64,000 bases of DNA from Actinoplanes flavus (GCF_017592555.1 NZ_JAGFNS010000005.1:115241-179240); one strand, 5' to 3'. Shown: positions 24,961 to 33,892, numbered from the stretch's first letter. The notes: generated by a model not told the origin, from the letters alone. Translations and numbers: made by a program.

Positions 24961-25245
24961 CTACATTCCGGCCGCGATCTGCTGGTCGATCTGCTGCATC
25001 CGGTCCGCCGACGCGCCGAGCTTCACGCCGACGCTGGCCAGCGCGGTCTTGATCTCGGTGGCGCCCTGGTTCCACTTCTGCCGGGCCTCGTCGCAGGCGG
25101 TGCCCGCCTGACCCTGCCAGTCCTGCGCGAACAGCTGGGTGAACGCCGTGTAGAGATCGTTCAGATCCTGGTCCATCCGGCCCTGGAACGTTCCGATCGC
25201 GGTGGCGACGTCGTTGATCTGACCGAAGTTGTAGGTGATGCTCAT
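24961..25245 (-). CDS. WXG100 family secreted protein (EsxA/EsxB-like)
   Basis: The 94-residue protein is the standard WXG100 helical hairpin: a first helix (INDVATAIGTFQGRMDQDL), the WxG turn in QDWQGQAG at about residues 42-49, and a second helix ending QQIDQQIAAGM. WXG100 proteins are exported as dimers by the ESX machine and act as substrates or co-secretion partners. It lacks a C-terminal YxxxD motif, so its dimer partner is probably the adjacent 119-residue protein, which has one. The genes are 14 bases apart. Confidence 0.93.
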   Translation of the reverse strand: MSITYNFGQINDVATAIGTFQGRMDQDLNDLYTAFTQLFAQDWQGQAGTACDEARQKWNQGATEIKTALASVGVKLGASADRMQQIDQQIAAGM

Positions 25246-25259
25246 GTCGAAATCTCCCC

Positions 25260-25619
25260 TCAGCCGCGCAGGATGCTGATCACGGAACTGTCGCCGGTGG
25301 CGGCCGCCGCGGCGCGGATCTCGTTGGCCGCGTCCTCGTCGTTCACGCCGTACTGCGTGGAGGCGTTGCTCATCTTGCCGGCCAGTTCGTCGAGCGCGTT
25401 GATGATCTTCTTGAGACCCTCGTTGAGCTGCACGGAAACGTCCTGAAGAGCGTTGTTGGCCGCGCCCGCCATGCCCCCGCCGCCGAGCGACTGGACCCGG
25501 TCCAGAAGCTGCGCCATGCCGGTCGTGATGTTCTGGCCGGTGTCCTCACACCGCTGCGCCATCGCGTTGAGCTGGTCCTGGGTGGCATGGACCTGGCCCA
25601 TTCCGGGTGTCGCTGACAA
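25260..25619 (-). CDS. WXG100-like partner with YxxxD secretion signal and no Trp turn
   Basis: The 119-residue protein has the WXG100 helical hairpin, but the turn reads GGGMAGAANNAL, so the Trp of WxG is replaced by Met. The C-terminal part carries QYGVNDEDAANEI, containing the YxxxD export motif (Tyr-Gly-Val-Asn-Asp). This division, one partner with WxG and the other with YxxxD, is typical of ESX heterodimers. It is the first gene of the long minus-strand block, so the promoter should lie upstream between 25620 and 25856. Confidence 0.88.
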   Translation of the reverse strand: MSATPGMGQVHATQDQLNAMAQRCEDTGQNITTGMAQLLDRVQSLGGGGMAGAANNALQDVSVQLNEGLKKIINALDELAGKMSNASTQYGVNDEDAANEIRAAAAATGDSSVISILRG

Positions 25620-25856
25620 AGTGGTTCACCCCGCCTCTCGGTGTCGGCTCGCTCCGATCGAAGCGGCACACGATTCTGCATCGAACGCTGACGGTAACGG
25701 TGATCGTCCAGCCGCGGCCACCCGGAGTGGCCAATTCGCATCAACGGGTCGTGCCGCGATCGGTATTCAAGTCCTTCTTCGCCACCACGCTCCCGGCCGA
25801 TTACCCTGGCAGCGCTACGGTCGTGTCGGACGGACAGCCAGGACGGGGGAGGCAGG
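25620..25856. promoter_or_regulatory. Divergent intergenic region of the ESX substrate genes
   Basis: The 237 bases separate the minus-strand WXG100/toxin block from the plus-strand ESX substrate genes and should contain both promoters. It is noticeably richer in A/T than the surroundings. No repeat or recognised operator is seen. Confidence 0.4.
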
Positions 25857-26861
25857 ATGGGCCACGAACCAGGGGAGACCGCGCCGTACTCCTCGGAGAC
25901 GTACGCGAACACCCACACACCGTGGGTGAGTGGCGACCCACTGAAGGTCGATGTCGAGGGCCTGCGCGACTACGCCAAGGACATGCTGGACCAGCGATTC
26001 GACCTGGCCGGGCGCGCCGCCCACCTCAAGGAGCTGTTCAGCATGCCGGTCGAGGCGTGGAACGGCATGGTGCTCGGCGAGGCGGCCTTCCTGCGGTCGC
26101 AGCTGCTGGGCAACGCCTCCGAGCTGAGCGCCTATCTCGGCAATCTCGGCGAGACCCTGTTCAACGTGGGCTCCGCGGCCCAGACCATCGCGGACATCTA
26201 CGGCAACGGCGACGCCATCGGCGCCGCGGACCTCAACGACGTCCTGTTCGCCTTCGGCGACAAGAACGTCCCGCGCCCGGCCGGGCTGCCCAAGGGCATC
26301 GGGCAGACGTACGAGGAGGCGCTGCGCGCGGGCACCGCCGGTGTCACGCCGCCGACCGAGACGAGCGCCGAGTGGGGTCCGGCGACCTCCACCGTCCAGT
26401 CGCCGTACCAGTCGACGCTGACCTCGGAGAACGTGGTCACCGGTCAGACCCGCGAGGTGGTGACGACCACGATTCCGGGCACCGGTACGACGGTCGTCAC
26501 GACCACGGTCTACAACAGCAAGGGCGGCGTGGTGTCGACCAGCAGCACCCGCACCACGACGTCGTACGACGCCACCAGGAACCAGCAGGTGAAGGTGGTC
26601 ACGAGCGGTGACACCACGACCACCACGACGACCACGTACGACGGCAAGGGCGAGATGACCGGCGAGACCGCGCAGACCAGCACGGGCGGGCGCCGCGAGG
26701 TCACGATCGACCCGGAGACCGGTGCGCGCACCGAGACGACGTACAACGCGAAGGGCGACGTGACCGACCGGATCGTGATCGGCGCCGAGACCGAGGGGCA
26801 GCCCGGGGTGCAGAAACCTCTCAACGAGAAGTACGACCCGTACCTGAACGGCAGCCTCTGA
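25857..26861 (+). CDS. Candidate ESX substrate with helical head and Thr-rich repeat tail
   Basis: The 334-residue protein has a helical N-terminal half (about residues 25-150) without a signal peptide, as for ESX substrates. From about residue 180 to 310 it is rich in Thr, Val, Ser and Gly with short beta-type repeats (VVTTTIPGTGTTVVTTTVYN; YDGKGEMTGET; TTYNAKGDVTDR) resembling degenerate YD/RHS-like repeats. A GGGGGAGG ribosome binding site precedes the ATG. It is followed after 4 bases by the Pro-rich protein gene. No family name can be given. Secretion by the adjacent system is inferred. Confidence 0.7.
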   Translation: MGHEPGETAPYSSETYANTHTPWVSGDPLKVDVEGLRDYAKDMLDQRFDLAGRAAHLKELFSMPVEAWNGMVLGEAAFLRSQLLGNASELSAYLGNLGETLFNVGSAAQTIADIYGNGDAIGAADLNDVLFAFGDKNVPRPAGLPKGIGQTYEEALRAGTAGVTPPTETSAEWGPATSTVQSPYQSTLTSENVVTGQTREVVTTTIPGTGTTVVTTTVYNSKGGVVSTSSTRTTTSYDATRNQQVKVVTSGDTTTTTTTTYDGKGEMTGETAQTSTGGRREVTIDPETGARTETTYNAKGDVTDRIVIGAETEGQPGVQKPLNEKYDPYLNGSL

Positions 26862-26865
26862 GCAC

Positions 26866-28818
26866 ATGGTCGACTACTGGGGCGCCAAGGCGGATCCGAA
26901 CTACGGATACAGCCCGTACAGCGGGCAGCTGCACTACGGCCAGCACGAGTCGTCGTCGGAACCGTTCACGTCGAAGGCCGGCGACGGCAACAACATGACG
27001 ATCGAGGAGGTCCGGGCACGCATCCACAACATGCACCCGGAGCAGATCTCGGCGCTGGGCGACCAGTGGCAGAACGCGTGGACCGTGCTGGACAACGTCC
27101 GGACGTACGTGTTGCGGGAGAGCACCCTGCTGCACGACGAACGCTGGGAGTCGCCGCAGGCCCGGGACGCGTTCCTGCGCAAAGGCCCGGGCGAGGCCCT
27201 CGCCTACCTGGACGTCTGGATGGACGCCGTCCAGAAGAACGTCACCGCCCTGCGCCATCTCACGCAGATCACCATCGACGCCCGGCGTGACATCGACACC
27301 CTCTGGACCGAGTACGAACAGGCACTCAAGAACGCCCAGAAGGTCGACTTCGCCGGCCAGCTCAGCGAATGGGTCGACGTTTCCCGGCACTACGGCTTCG
27401 AGACCTGGGACGACTCCAAGCAGCAGCAGGTCAAGGAGCAGGTCGACCAGGTCACCCGGGACTTCCAACGACGGGCCCAGGAACTCGCCTACCGGGTCGG
27501 CAACGAGCACTACGAGTACACCTCGATGGTGAACACCGGTGTCGGCCCGCCCTACCGCCCGATGAACGTGGTCCTCAACACGCCGGGCAAACCGGCCCTG
27601 CCGAACGCGCCGTCGCTGCCTCCGGGCGCGCCGAATCCCGGCACGCTGCCGCCGGGCGTCCCGCCGCCGCCCCCACCGGCTCAGCAGAACCAGCCGCCCG
27701 CCCCGCCGCCGCCGGCCGGGGACAAGCCGACGACCACCCCGCCGAAGGCACCGTCCGACGCGCCGGAGGCGCCGGCGATCGATCTGCCCTCGAACCCGGG
27801 CACATCGAATCCGGTGAACCCGCCGGTGAACCCGCCGGTGCTCGCCACCCTGCCACCGCCGCCCCCGGCGTTCACCAACCCGGGCGTGAAACCACCGGCC
27901 ACCAGCCCCGGCCCCGGCCCGGCGCCGTCGCAGCTGAACAAGGCGGCCGCCCCGCCGGCGCCGAACACGAGCAAGCCGCCGAATCCCGGCCAGCTGACCA
28001 AGAACGCCTTCACCAAAGGACCGGGCGGCGGCAGCCAGCTCCCGCCCGGATCCACCCAACCGCCGGGCAAGACGCTGCGCCGGCCGAACGTGCCGGCCGA
28101 TCCATCCCAGGCGAACCCGGGCCGGCCGCAGCCGGGCCGGCCGGGCGAGCGCGGCCGGGACGACCGCTCGGGCCAGCGCACGCCGGTCAAGCCGACCGCC
28201 GCCGGCGACGACGCCTTCGGCCGCTCGACCGGCAACACCGCACCGCCGGTGCTGAAGAATCCCACCGGCGACCGGGACCGGGTCCGCCCCGGCAGCCGGC
28301 AGGAGATGCGCCCCACCGCGCCCACCGGCGGTGACACCACGCCGCGTGACGGCACGACCCCGCCGGTGTTGCAGCGGCCCACGCGTACCTCTGAGCCGCC
28401 CACCCCGTCGCGGAGCCGGACGGCCCCCACCACCACGGCGGGTCCGTCCTGGCTCGGCGCCGAACAGGCCCGCGCCGCCGCCGGCAACCCGATCATCGAC
28501 GCCCCCGCGCCGCCACCGGCCGGCAGCCGTGTGTCCCACCTCGAAGAGGTGCCGAAGGAACTGCGCAGCCGTGCCGCGACCAGCGCCACCGGTCCGGCCC
28601 GGGTGGAGAAGCCCGGGACCGTCTCGCCCGAGCTCAACCGGCGCCGGGTCGGTGACGAGCGGACGGCCGGCGTCCACCCGGCCGACGACGAGGCCCGCGG
28701 CGTGGTCACCGACGAGCAGGCGTTCGAGGTGCGGACCCCCGGCGGCGGCGTGGTCACCGGCAAGCGCGAGGAGGCGGCCTACGAGCCCGAGATCCGCAGG
28801 ATCCTGGGCGGCCGCTAG
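26866..28818 (+). CDS. Candidate PPE/EspB-like ESX substrate with long Pro-rich tail
   Basis: The 650-residue protein has a helical N-terminal domain (about residues 45-235). A segment like a WxG turn (DERWESPQARDAFLRKGPG, near 90-108) sits between long helices, reminiscent of PPE/EspB-type substrates. From about residue 245 to 600 it is extremely Pro-rich and disordered (PPGAPNPG, PPPPPPAQQ, PVNPPVNPPV). The C-terminus again looks ordered (EVRTPGGGVVTGKREEAAYE). There is no classical signal peptide. A cell-wall spanning or secreted role is inferred from composition and location. Confidence 0.75.
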   Translation: MVDYWGAKADPNYGYSPYSGQLHYGQHESSSEPFTSKAGDGNNMTIEEVRARIHNMHPEQISALGDQWQNAWTVLDNVRTYVLRESTLLHDERWESPQARDAFLRKGPGEALAYLDVWMDAVQKNVTALRHLTQITIDARRDIDTLWTEYEQALKNAQKVDFAGQLSEWVDVSRHYGFETWDDSKQQQVKEQVDQVTRDFQRRAQELAYRVGNEHYEYTSMVNTGVGPPYRPMNVVLNTPGKPALPNAPSLPPGAPNPGTLPPGVPPPPPPAQQNQPPAPPPPAGDKPTTTPPKAPSDAPEAPAIDLPSNPGTSNPVNPPVNPPVLATLPPPPPAFTNPGVKPPATSPGPGPAPSQLNKAAAPPAPNTSKPPNPGQLTKNAFTKGPGGGSQLPPGSTQPPGKTLRRPNVPADPSQANPGRPQPGRPGERGRDDRSGQRTPVKPTAAGDDAFGRSTGNTAPPVLKNPTGDRDRVRPGSRQEMRPTAPTGGDTTPRDGTTPPVLQRPTRTSEPPTPSRSRTAPTTTAGPSWLGAEQARAAAGNPIIDAPAPPPAGSRVSHLEEVPKELRSRAATSATGPARVEKPGTVSPELNRRRVGDERTAGVHPADDEARGVVTDEQAFEVRTPGGGVVTGKREEAAYEPEIRRILGGR

Positions 28819-28841
28819 CCTGCGAGAAAGGGGGTTGACCG

Positions 28842-29381
28842 GTGAAACTGGGGTCGGACGCCGACTACAACGTTCGGGTACGAGCGCGCGGTTGGGACGA
28901 GGAGGCCGAAAACGCCTTCCTGTACGACGGCATGTACACCTTCGACCTCAACCAGACCGTCTCGGTGTCGTTCGTGCCGGCTCCCGGCACGGAGCGCCCG
29001 TGGTCGCTGGACACGCTGCCCGAGGACATCGCCGACTTCACGACGCCCGCTCAGGCTCGCCTGCTGGAGATCCTGACGGCGCAGTACTCGGTCACCCCTG
29101 ATCCGGCCCGCGCCGGCACCGAGGAGCAACTCGCCTGGCCCTTCGACTGGGCCGGTGACGGCGATCCTCCCCGGCCGACCATCTTCTACGTGACGCCGGA
29201 GGAGTTCACCCGCTACGCCGGTGACCTGGAGGCCCTGTCCGAGTTCGCCGGCGGCATCCACTCCGTCGTCCGGCGCTCGGCGGTCACCGGCCACCCGGTC
29301 GTTCGATTCCTGGAGGAGCGCGTCCTCGCGTCGCCGCGACTCAGCCCGCTGAGCGCCCGGGCCCTCGGCCGCCGGCCGTGA
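28842..29381 (+). CDS. Unknown acidic protein at the end of the ESX substrate operon
   Basis: The 179-residue protein is acidic and aromatic (GWDEEAENAFLYDGMYTFDLNQ; WPFDWAGDGDPP). It has no signal peptide, membrane segment or recognised family. The GTG start at 28842 follows GAGAAAGGGGG. It lies 23 bases after the Pro-rich protein gene and is likely co-transcribed with it. It may be a cytoplasmic accessory or chaperone for that substrate, but nothing in the sequence proves this. Confidence 0.65.
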   Translation: MKLGSDADYNVRVRARGWDEEAENAFLYDGMYTFDLNQTVSVSFVPAPGTERPWSLDTLPEDIADFTTPAQARLLEILTAQYSVTPDPARAGTEEQLAWPFDWAGDGDPPRPTIFYVTPEEFTRYAGDLEALSEFAGGIHSVVRRSAVTGHPVVRFLEERVLASPRLSPLSARALGRRP

Positions 29382-29412
29382 CCGGGGCGGCGCGACTTCC
29401 GATGGAGGGGCA

Positions 29413-29733
29413 GTGAGCAGGGGATTCGGCCTAGTCGTCCGCTTCGAGTTGCGTGATGAGGCGGCAGCGGCGGCATTCGACGCACTCGTTTCCGAGACCG
29501 AGCCGGAGATCGAACGGCTGGAGCCGGACACGTTGGCGTACGTGGTCCACACGGTGCCGGCCGAGCCGCTGGTTCGGGTGTTCTACGAGTTGTACGCCGA
29601 CCGTGCGGCTTTCGACTTCCACGAGGAGCAGCCCCACACCAAGCGCTTCCTCGCGGAGCGGGAGCAGTATCTGAGCGGCCTTGACGTGACGTTCCTGCAG
29701 GCGGAGTCCGGGAAAGGGCCGTTGCGCGCCTGA
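29413..29733 (+). CDS. Antibiotic biosynthesis monooxygenase (ABM) domain protein
   Basis: The 106-residue protein has the dimeric ferredoxin-like ABM fold pattern. A first strand (GLVVRFELRDEAAAAAFDALV), central TLAYVVHTVPAEPLVRVFYELYADRAAF, then FDFHEEQPHTKRFL, which carries the HxxxxHxxxF-like segment typical of the family. Such proteins include quinol monooxygenases and YdhR/YgiN relatives; the substrate cannot be told. The GTG start at 29413 follows GGAGGGG. The stop touches the stop of the convergent AraC gene. Confidence 0.82.
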   Translation: MSRGFGLVVRFELRDEAAAAAFDALVSETEPEIERLEPDTLAYVVHTVPAEPLVRVFYELYADRAAFDFHEEQPHTKRFLAEREQYLSGLDVTFLQAESGKGPLRA

Positions 29734-30747
29734 TCAGCCGGAGGGCAGCTCCGTGCGGCGGGCTCGCCATTTGCTGGGGCTGTCGCCGAAGCGGCGGCGG
29801 AACCAGCGGGTGAAGGCGCTGGGGGCGGCGAAGCCCAGCAGGTCGGAGATCTCGGTCAGCCGGTAGCGCTGGTGGGACAGGTAGCGTTCGGCCAGCCCGG
29901 CCCGGACCAGGTCCACTGTCGAGGTGAAGGTCTCTCCGGTGGCGGCCAGGTGCCGGTGCAGGGTCCGCCGGTCCATGCCCAGGCTGTGAGCCACCTGTTC
30001 GGCGCCGCAGCGGCCGGTCGGCAACAGCACTTCCACCAGGTCCCTGACCCGGTCCGTGGTGGTGGCCCCTCGTGGCGCGGCCAGCGAATCGAGCATTCCG
30101 TCGTGGTGGCTGACCGGTTCCGCGCCGGCGAGCCTGTTCGGCGTGCCGAGGTCCCTGGCGTAGAAGACCAGGCCGGTGAAGTCGTGGCCGAAGTGCACGC
30201 GGCCGCCGAACAGCCGGTGGTGGGTGTCGGCGTTCTCCGGCGCGCCGTGTGTGAAACACGCCGCCAGTGGCTGCCATCGGGAGCCGATGACCTCGCGGAC
30301 GATGCCGTGCAGGGCGCCGACCGCGAGTTCCTCGGCCTGGGCCGACGGTGCCGGCTCGCCCATCTCGAACCACAGGCGGACGGACGCGAGCCCTTCGGCC
30401 TCCACCAGCCGGATCCGGATCGCCTCGTTGTAGGTGTGTTCGTAGCGGATCAGCAGGCTGAGCGCGTCACGCAGGGTGCTCTCGCCGCGCAGGGCGAGAC
30501 TGAGCGGGCCCAGCGTCGACAGCCGGCGGTACTCGGCCAGCCTCAGCCCGAAGTCGGCGTGCCCGGACGTCCGGGCGGACAGCTCCAGCAGGCGGGCGAC
30601 GCGGACTGCCGGCACCCATTTGTCGGGGGTGGCCAGATCCGCCGGGTCGAGGTCGACGGCGAGCATCAGGGCATCCGGATCGATGTCGAACGATTGAGCG
30701 AGCTGTAGGTAGCCACTCAAGGTCGCGTATCTGATGGAAGGTCGCAA
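29734..30747 (-). CDS. AraC-family transcriptional regulator
   Basis: The 337-residue regulator has an N-terminal arabinose-binding-like domain (about residues 10-190, with YLQLAQSFDIDPDALM). The C-terminal AraC HTH pair covers about 230-330 (VAHSLGMDRRTLHRHLAATGETF, then LTEISDLLGFAAPSAFTRWFRRRFGDSP). The TTG start at 30747 is chosen because it follows GGAGGG at proper spacing and gives the usual RPSIRYATL N-terminus; a longer reading to 30885 lacks support. It is divergent from the quinone-oxidoreductase operon and probably controls it in response to a small-molecule inducer. Confidence 0.88.
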   Translation of the reverse strand: MRPSIRYATLSGYLQLAQSFDIDPDALMLAVDLDPADLATPDKWVPAVRVARLLELSARTSGHADFGLRLAEYRRLSTLGPLSLALRGESTLRDALSLLIRYEHTYNEAIRIRLVEAEGLASVRLWFEMGEPAPSAQAEELAVGALHGIVREVIGSRWQPLAACFTHGAPENADTHHRLFGGRVHFGHDFTGLVFYARDLGTPNRLAGAEPVSHHDGMLDSLAAPRGATTTDRVRDLVEVLLPTGRCGAEQVAHSLGMDRRTLHRHLAATGETFTSTVDLVRAGLAERYLSHQRYRLTEISDLLGFAAPSAFTRWFRRRFGDSPSKWRARRTELPSG

Positions 30748-30904
30748 ATATCCCTCCGCATGTCCCGGCAGGGCAAGAAATATGTCCCGCTGAGTAAAGC
30801 ATGTGGCGAGCGTCACGCCTACTGTTGCCCGTATCACGGGCCGCTCGGCCCTTGCGAGCGTCGTTCGTGCGTCCGACAGCGGCACCTACCCCTGGAGGTA
30901 ACCC
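30748..30904. promoter_or_regulatory. Divergent promoter region of AraC regulator and catabolic operon
   Basis: The 157 bases lie between the divergent regulator and the operon it probably controls. This is the expected location of the AraC-protein binding sites and both promoters. The operon side ends with a GGAGG ribosome binding site before GTG 30905. No exact repeat is evident by eye. Confidence 0.4.
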
Positions 30905-31882
30905 GTGGCGAAGGCCATCCGCTTCTACCGGTCCGGCGGGCCGGAGGTCATGCGGTGGGAGTCGGTGGAGGTGGGTGAGCCGGGTCCGGGCGAGGTTCGG
31001 GTACGGCATCATGCGGTCGGTCTCAATTTCGCCGACACCTACTTCCGCAGTGGGCTCTACCCCGCTGAACTACCCGCTGGTCTGGGTGTGGAGGCGGCCG
31101 GTGTGGTCGAGGCGGTCGGGTCCGGTGTCACGGGCTTCGCGGCCGGGGACCGGGTGACCTACACCGGGAGTCCGCTCGGCGCGTACAGCACCAGCCGGGT
31201 GATGCCGGTGGCTTCGTTGATCAGGCTGCCGGACGGCATCTCGTTCGAGACGGCGGCGGCCATGACCATGCGTGGTCTCACCTCGGCCTATCTGCTGAGG
31301 CGTATCGCCACGCTGGCGGCGGGTGACACCGTGTTGTTGCACGCCGCGGCCGGTGGCGTCGGTCTGATCTTCACGCAGTGGGCGAGCCTGCTGGGCGTCA
31401 CCGTGATCGGGACGGTCTCCACCGAGGAGAAGGCCGAGGTCGCGCGGGCGCACGGTTGCGCGCACACCATCGTCTATCCGCGCGAGGACGTGGCCGGCCG
31501 GGTGCGGGAGCTGACCGGCGGAGCCGGGGTGCCGGTGGTCTACGACAGCATCGGCGCGGCCACGTTCCAGCAGTCGTTGCGGTCGGTGCGGCGTCGTGGG
31601 CTGCTGGTGTGTTTCGGTACCTCGTCCGGTCCGGTGCCGCCGATCGACGCGATGCAGCTGGCGATCCACGGTTCGGTGTTCGTCACCCGGCCGGCGCTGG
31701 CCGACTACATCGCCGACGAGGCGGAGCGGGCCGAACTCGCCGGGGAGCTGTTCGAGCACGTCGCGACCGGCCGGATCAAGGTGCGGATCAACCAGCGGTA
31801 CCCGCTCGACCAGGCCGTCCAAGCGCATCGGGACCTGGAGGCCGGCCGCAGCATCGGCTCCTCGGTCTTCACCGTCGACTGA
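30905..31882 (+). CDS. qor: NADPH:quinone oxidoreductase (zeta-crystallin type MDR)
   Basis: The 325-residue protein is a medium-chain dehydrogenase/reductase without the structural zinc Cys cluster. It has the quinone-reductase N-terminus (GPGEVRVRHHAVGLNFADTYFRSGLYP), a nucleotide-binding AAAGGVGLIFTQWA motif near residue 150, then VYDSIGAATFQQSLRSV and a C-terminal DAMQLAI / YPLDQAVQAHRDLEAG. It reduces quinones or enone-type substrates with NADPH. GTG 30905 follows GGAGG. It is the first gene of the operon and may handle a reactive carbonyl or quinone intermediate of the pathway. Confidence 0.92.
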   Translation: MAKAIRFYRSGGPEVMRWESVEVGEPGPGEVRVRHHAVGLNFADTYFRSGLYPAELPAGLGVEAAGVVEAVGSGVTGFAAGDRVTYTGSPLGAYSTSRVMPVASLIRLPDGISFETAAAMTMRGLTSAYLLRRIATLAAGDTVLLHAAAGGVGLIFTQWASLLGVTVIGTVSTEEKAEVARAHGCAHTIVYPREDVAGRVRELTGGAGVPVVYDSIGAATFQQSLRSVRRRGLLVCFGTSSGPVPPIDAMQLAIHGSVFVTRPALADYIADEAERAELAGELFEHVATGRIKVRINQRYPLDQAVQAHRDLEAGRSIGSSVFTVD

Positions 31883-31910
31883 CATCCCCGCTACCCACCG
31901 GAGGAATCCC

Positions 31911-32789
31911 ATGCAGGACACCATCGCCCCGGCCCTCGCTTTCGAGGTGCATCCGTTGACGGTGCACATCGGCGCCGAGTTGCGCGGTGTGGACCTCGGT
32001 GAGGTCTCGCGCAACAGCGAACTGTTCGCCGAACTCAAGTCACTGCTGCTGCGGTACAAGGTGCTGTTCGTGCGGGATCAGGACATCAGCCGGGCCGAGC
32101 ACGTGGCGCTGGCGGAACGGTTCGGGCCCCTCGAGGACCACCCGGTGGCCGGCAGTGATCCGGACCATCCCGGGTTGGTGCGTATCTACAAGGACCTGGA
32201 CAGCCCGGCGGAGCACTACGAGAACGCCTACCACTGTGATGCGACGTGGCGGGAGGCGCCGCCGCTGGGCTGTGTGCTGCGGATGGTCGAGGGCCCGCCG
32301 GTCGGTGGTGACACGATCTGGGTGAACATGGCCGAGGCGTACCGGCGGCTGCCCGAGGACGTGAAGGCCCGGATCGAGGGGCTGCGGGCCCGGCACAGCA
32401 TCGAGGCGTCGTTCGGCGCGAACATGCCGGTCGAGCAGCGCCTCGCTCTGCACGAGCGGTTCCCCGACGCCGAGCACCCGGTGGTCCGCACCCATCCGGA
32501 GACCGGTGAGAAGGTGCTGTTCGTCAACGCGTTCACCACGCACTTCACCAACTTCCACACCCCGGCGAACGTGCGGTTCGGGTTCGACTACACCCCCGGT
32601 GGCAGCGAACTGCTGAACTACCTGATCCGGCAGGCCGCCATCCCGGAGTACCAGGTGCGCTGGCGCTGGACCCGCAACAGCTTCGCGATCTGGGACAACC
32701 GCAGCACCCAGCACTACGCCGTACAGGACTACTGGCCCGCCGTACGCAAGATGGAACGCGCCGGGGTCATCGGCGACAAGACGTTCTGA
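31911..32789 (+). CDS. TauD/TfdA-family Fe(II)/2-oxoglutarate dioxygenase
   Basis: The 292-residue enzyme shows the family layout. The N-terminus is HIGAELRGVDLGEVS. The facial triad is in HCDATW (His and Asp, near residue 105) and the distal His in NRSTQHYAVQDYWP (near 270), followed by the RKMERAGV segment with the 2-oxoglutarate-binding Arg. Members hydroxylate taurine, sulfonates, phenoxyacetates, alkyl sulfates and related acids. The ATG at 31911 has GGAGG. The upstream in-frame extension overlaps qor and is rejected. In the operon it probably carries out the first oxidative cleavage of the substrate. Confidence 0.92.
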   Translation: MQDTIAPALAFEVHPLTVHIGAELRGVDLGEVSRNSELFAELKSLLLRYKVLFVRDQDISRAEHVALAERFGPLEDHPVAGSDPDHPGLVRIYKDLDSPAEHYENAYHCDATWREAPPLGCVLRMVEGPPVGGDTIWVNMAEAYRRLPEDVKARIEGLRARHSIEASFGANMPVEQRLALHERFPDAEHPVVRTHPETGEKVLFVNAFTTHFTNFHTPANVRFGFDYTPGGSELLNYLIRQAAIPEYQVRWRWTRNSFAIWDNRSTQHYAVQDYWPAVRKMERAGVIGDKTF

Positions 32790-32819
32790 CCGCCCTTCCC
32801 CCGGACAGGAGACCCCCTC

Positions 32820-33872
32820 ATGCATTTCCTCGACGACTCGCTGTGGCCCGAGACCCAGGAGAAGCTGGTCATCACCGCCGCCCCGTACGGGCCGGAGTGG
32901 GAGCCGGACGACTTCCCCGAGGACATCCCGGTGACGATGGACCAGCAGGTCCAGGCCGCGGTCGACTGCTACGAAGCCGGCGCGACGGTGCTGCACATCC
33001 ACGTGCGTGAGCTCAACGGCAAGGGCTCGAAGCGGATGTCGATGTTCAACGAGCTGCTCGGCCGGCTGCGCGACGCCGTACCCGACATGATCTTGCAGAT
33101 CGGCGGGTCGATCTCGTTCACCCCGGAGAACGAGGGTGAGGCGGCCAAGTGGCTGGAGGACGAGGCCCGGCACCTGCTGACCACCCTGGACCCGGCGCCG
33201 GACCAGGTCACCATCGCCATCAACACCAGCCAGATGAACATCGTCGAGCTGATGACCGCCGACGACATCGCCGGCACCTCGTTCGAGCGGCCCGCGCTGC
33301 ACGAGGCGTTCCGCAACATGGTCGTCCCGGCCGAGCCGGCCTGGGTCGAGGAGCACCTCAGGCGGCTGCGTGCCGCCGGTATCCAGCCGCATTTCCAGCT
33401 CGCCCACAGCGCGCAGCTGGAGACCGTGGAGCGGCTGGTCCGCCGGGGCGTCTACACCGGCCCGCTCAACATCAGCTGGGTGGCGATCGGCGGCGGCTTC
33501 GACGGCCCTAACCCGTACACCATGATGGAGTTCATCCGCCGGGTGCCGGACGGCGCGAGCCTGACCCTGGAATCGATCATGCGTGCCGTGCTGCCGATCA
33601 ACACCATGGGCATCGCCATGGGCCTGCACACCCGCTGCGGCAACGAGGACAACCTCTGGTACGCCAAGGGCGAGAAGATGACCTCGGTCCGGCAGGTCGA
33701 GCAGCTCGTACGGATCGCCGGCGAACTCGGCCGCAAGGTCGCCGACGGCAAGGAAGCCCGCGACATCTACAAGATCGGCGAGTACTGGGACAGTGCCGAC
33801 GAGGCCCTGGCCAAGCTGGGCTACCCGCCCAACCGCAAGCCGGGACAGGTCGGCTTCACCTTCCACGCCTGA
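32820..33872 (+). CDS. BKACE-family (DUF849) beta-keto acid cleavage enzyme
   Basis: The 350-residue protein is a BKACE TIM-barrel enzyme. It has the N-terminal LVITAAPYG, the Zn-binding HIHVRE near residue 60, QIGGSISF, and the late GLHTRCGNEDNLWYAKGE motif. BKACE enzymes transfer the acyl part of a beta-keto acid to acetyl-CoA, yielding acetoacetate and a new acyl-CoA; different members act on 3-keto-5-aminohexanoate, dehydrocarnitine and others. It starts 30 bases after the dioxygenase. The specific keto acid is unknown. Confidence 0.9.
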   Translation: MHFLDDSLWPETQEKLVITAAPYGPEWEPDDFPEDIPVTMDQQVQAAVDCYEAGATVLHIHVRELNGKGSKRMSMFNELLGRLRDAVPDMILQIGGSISFTPENEGEAAKWLEDEARHLLTTLDPAPDQVTIAINTSQMNIVELMTADDIAGTSFERPALHEAFRNMVVPAEPAWVEEHLRRLRAAGIQPHFQLAHSAQLETVERLVRRGVYTGPLNISWVAIGGGFDGPNPYTMMEFIRRVPDGASLTLESIMRAVLPINTMGIAMGLHTRCGNEDNLWYAKGEKMTSVRQVEQLVRIAGELGRKVADGKEARDIYKIGEYWDSADEALAKLGYPPNRKPGQVGFTFHA

Positions 33873-33892
33873 GTTCGCAGCCCGATCCGCTC

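Noticed and set aside
21847..25446. A 1199-codon open frame on the plus strand opposite the toxin and ESX genes
   Set aside because: It is the antisense shadow of GC-rich coding sequence. The protein is Arg/Gly/Ala-rich without any recognisable domain, while the minus strand encodes clear WXG100 and toxin domains.
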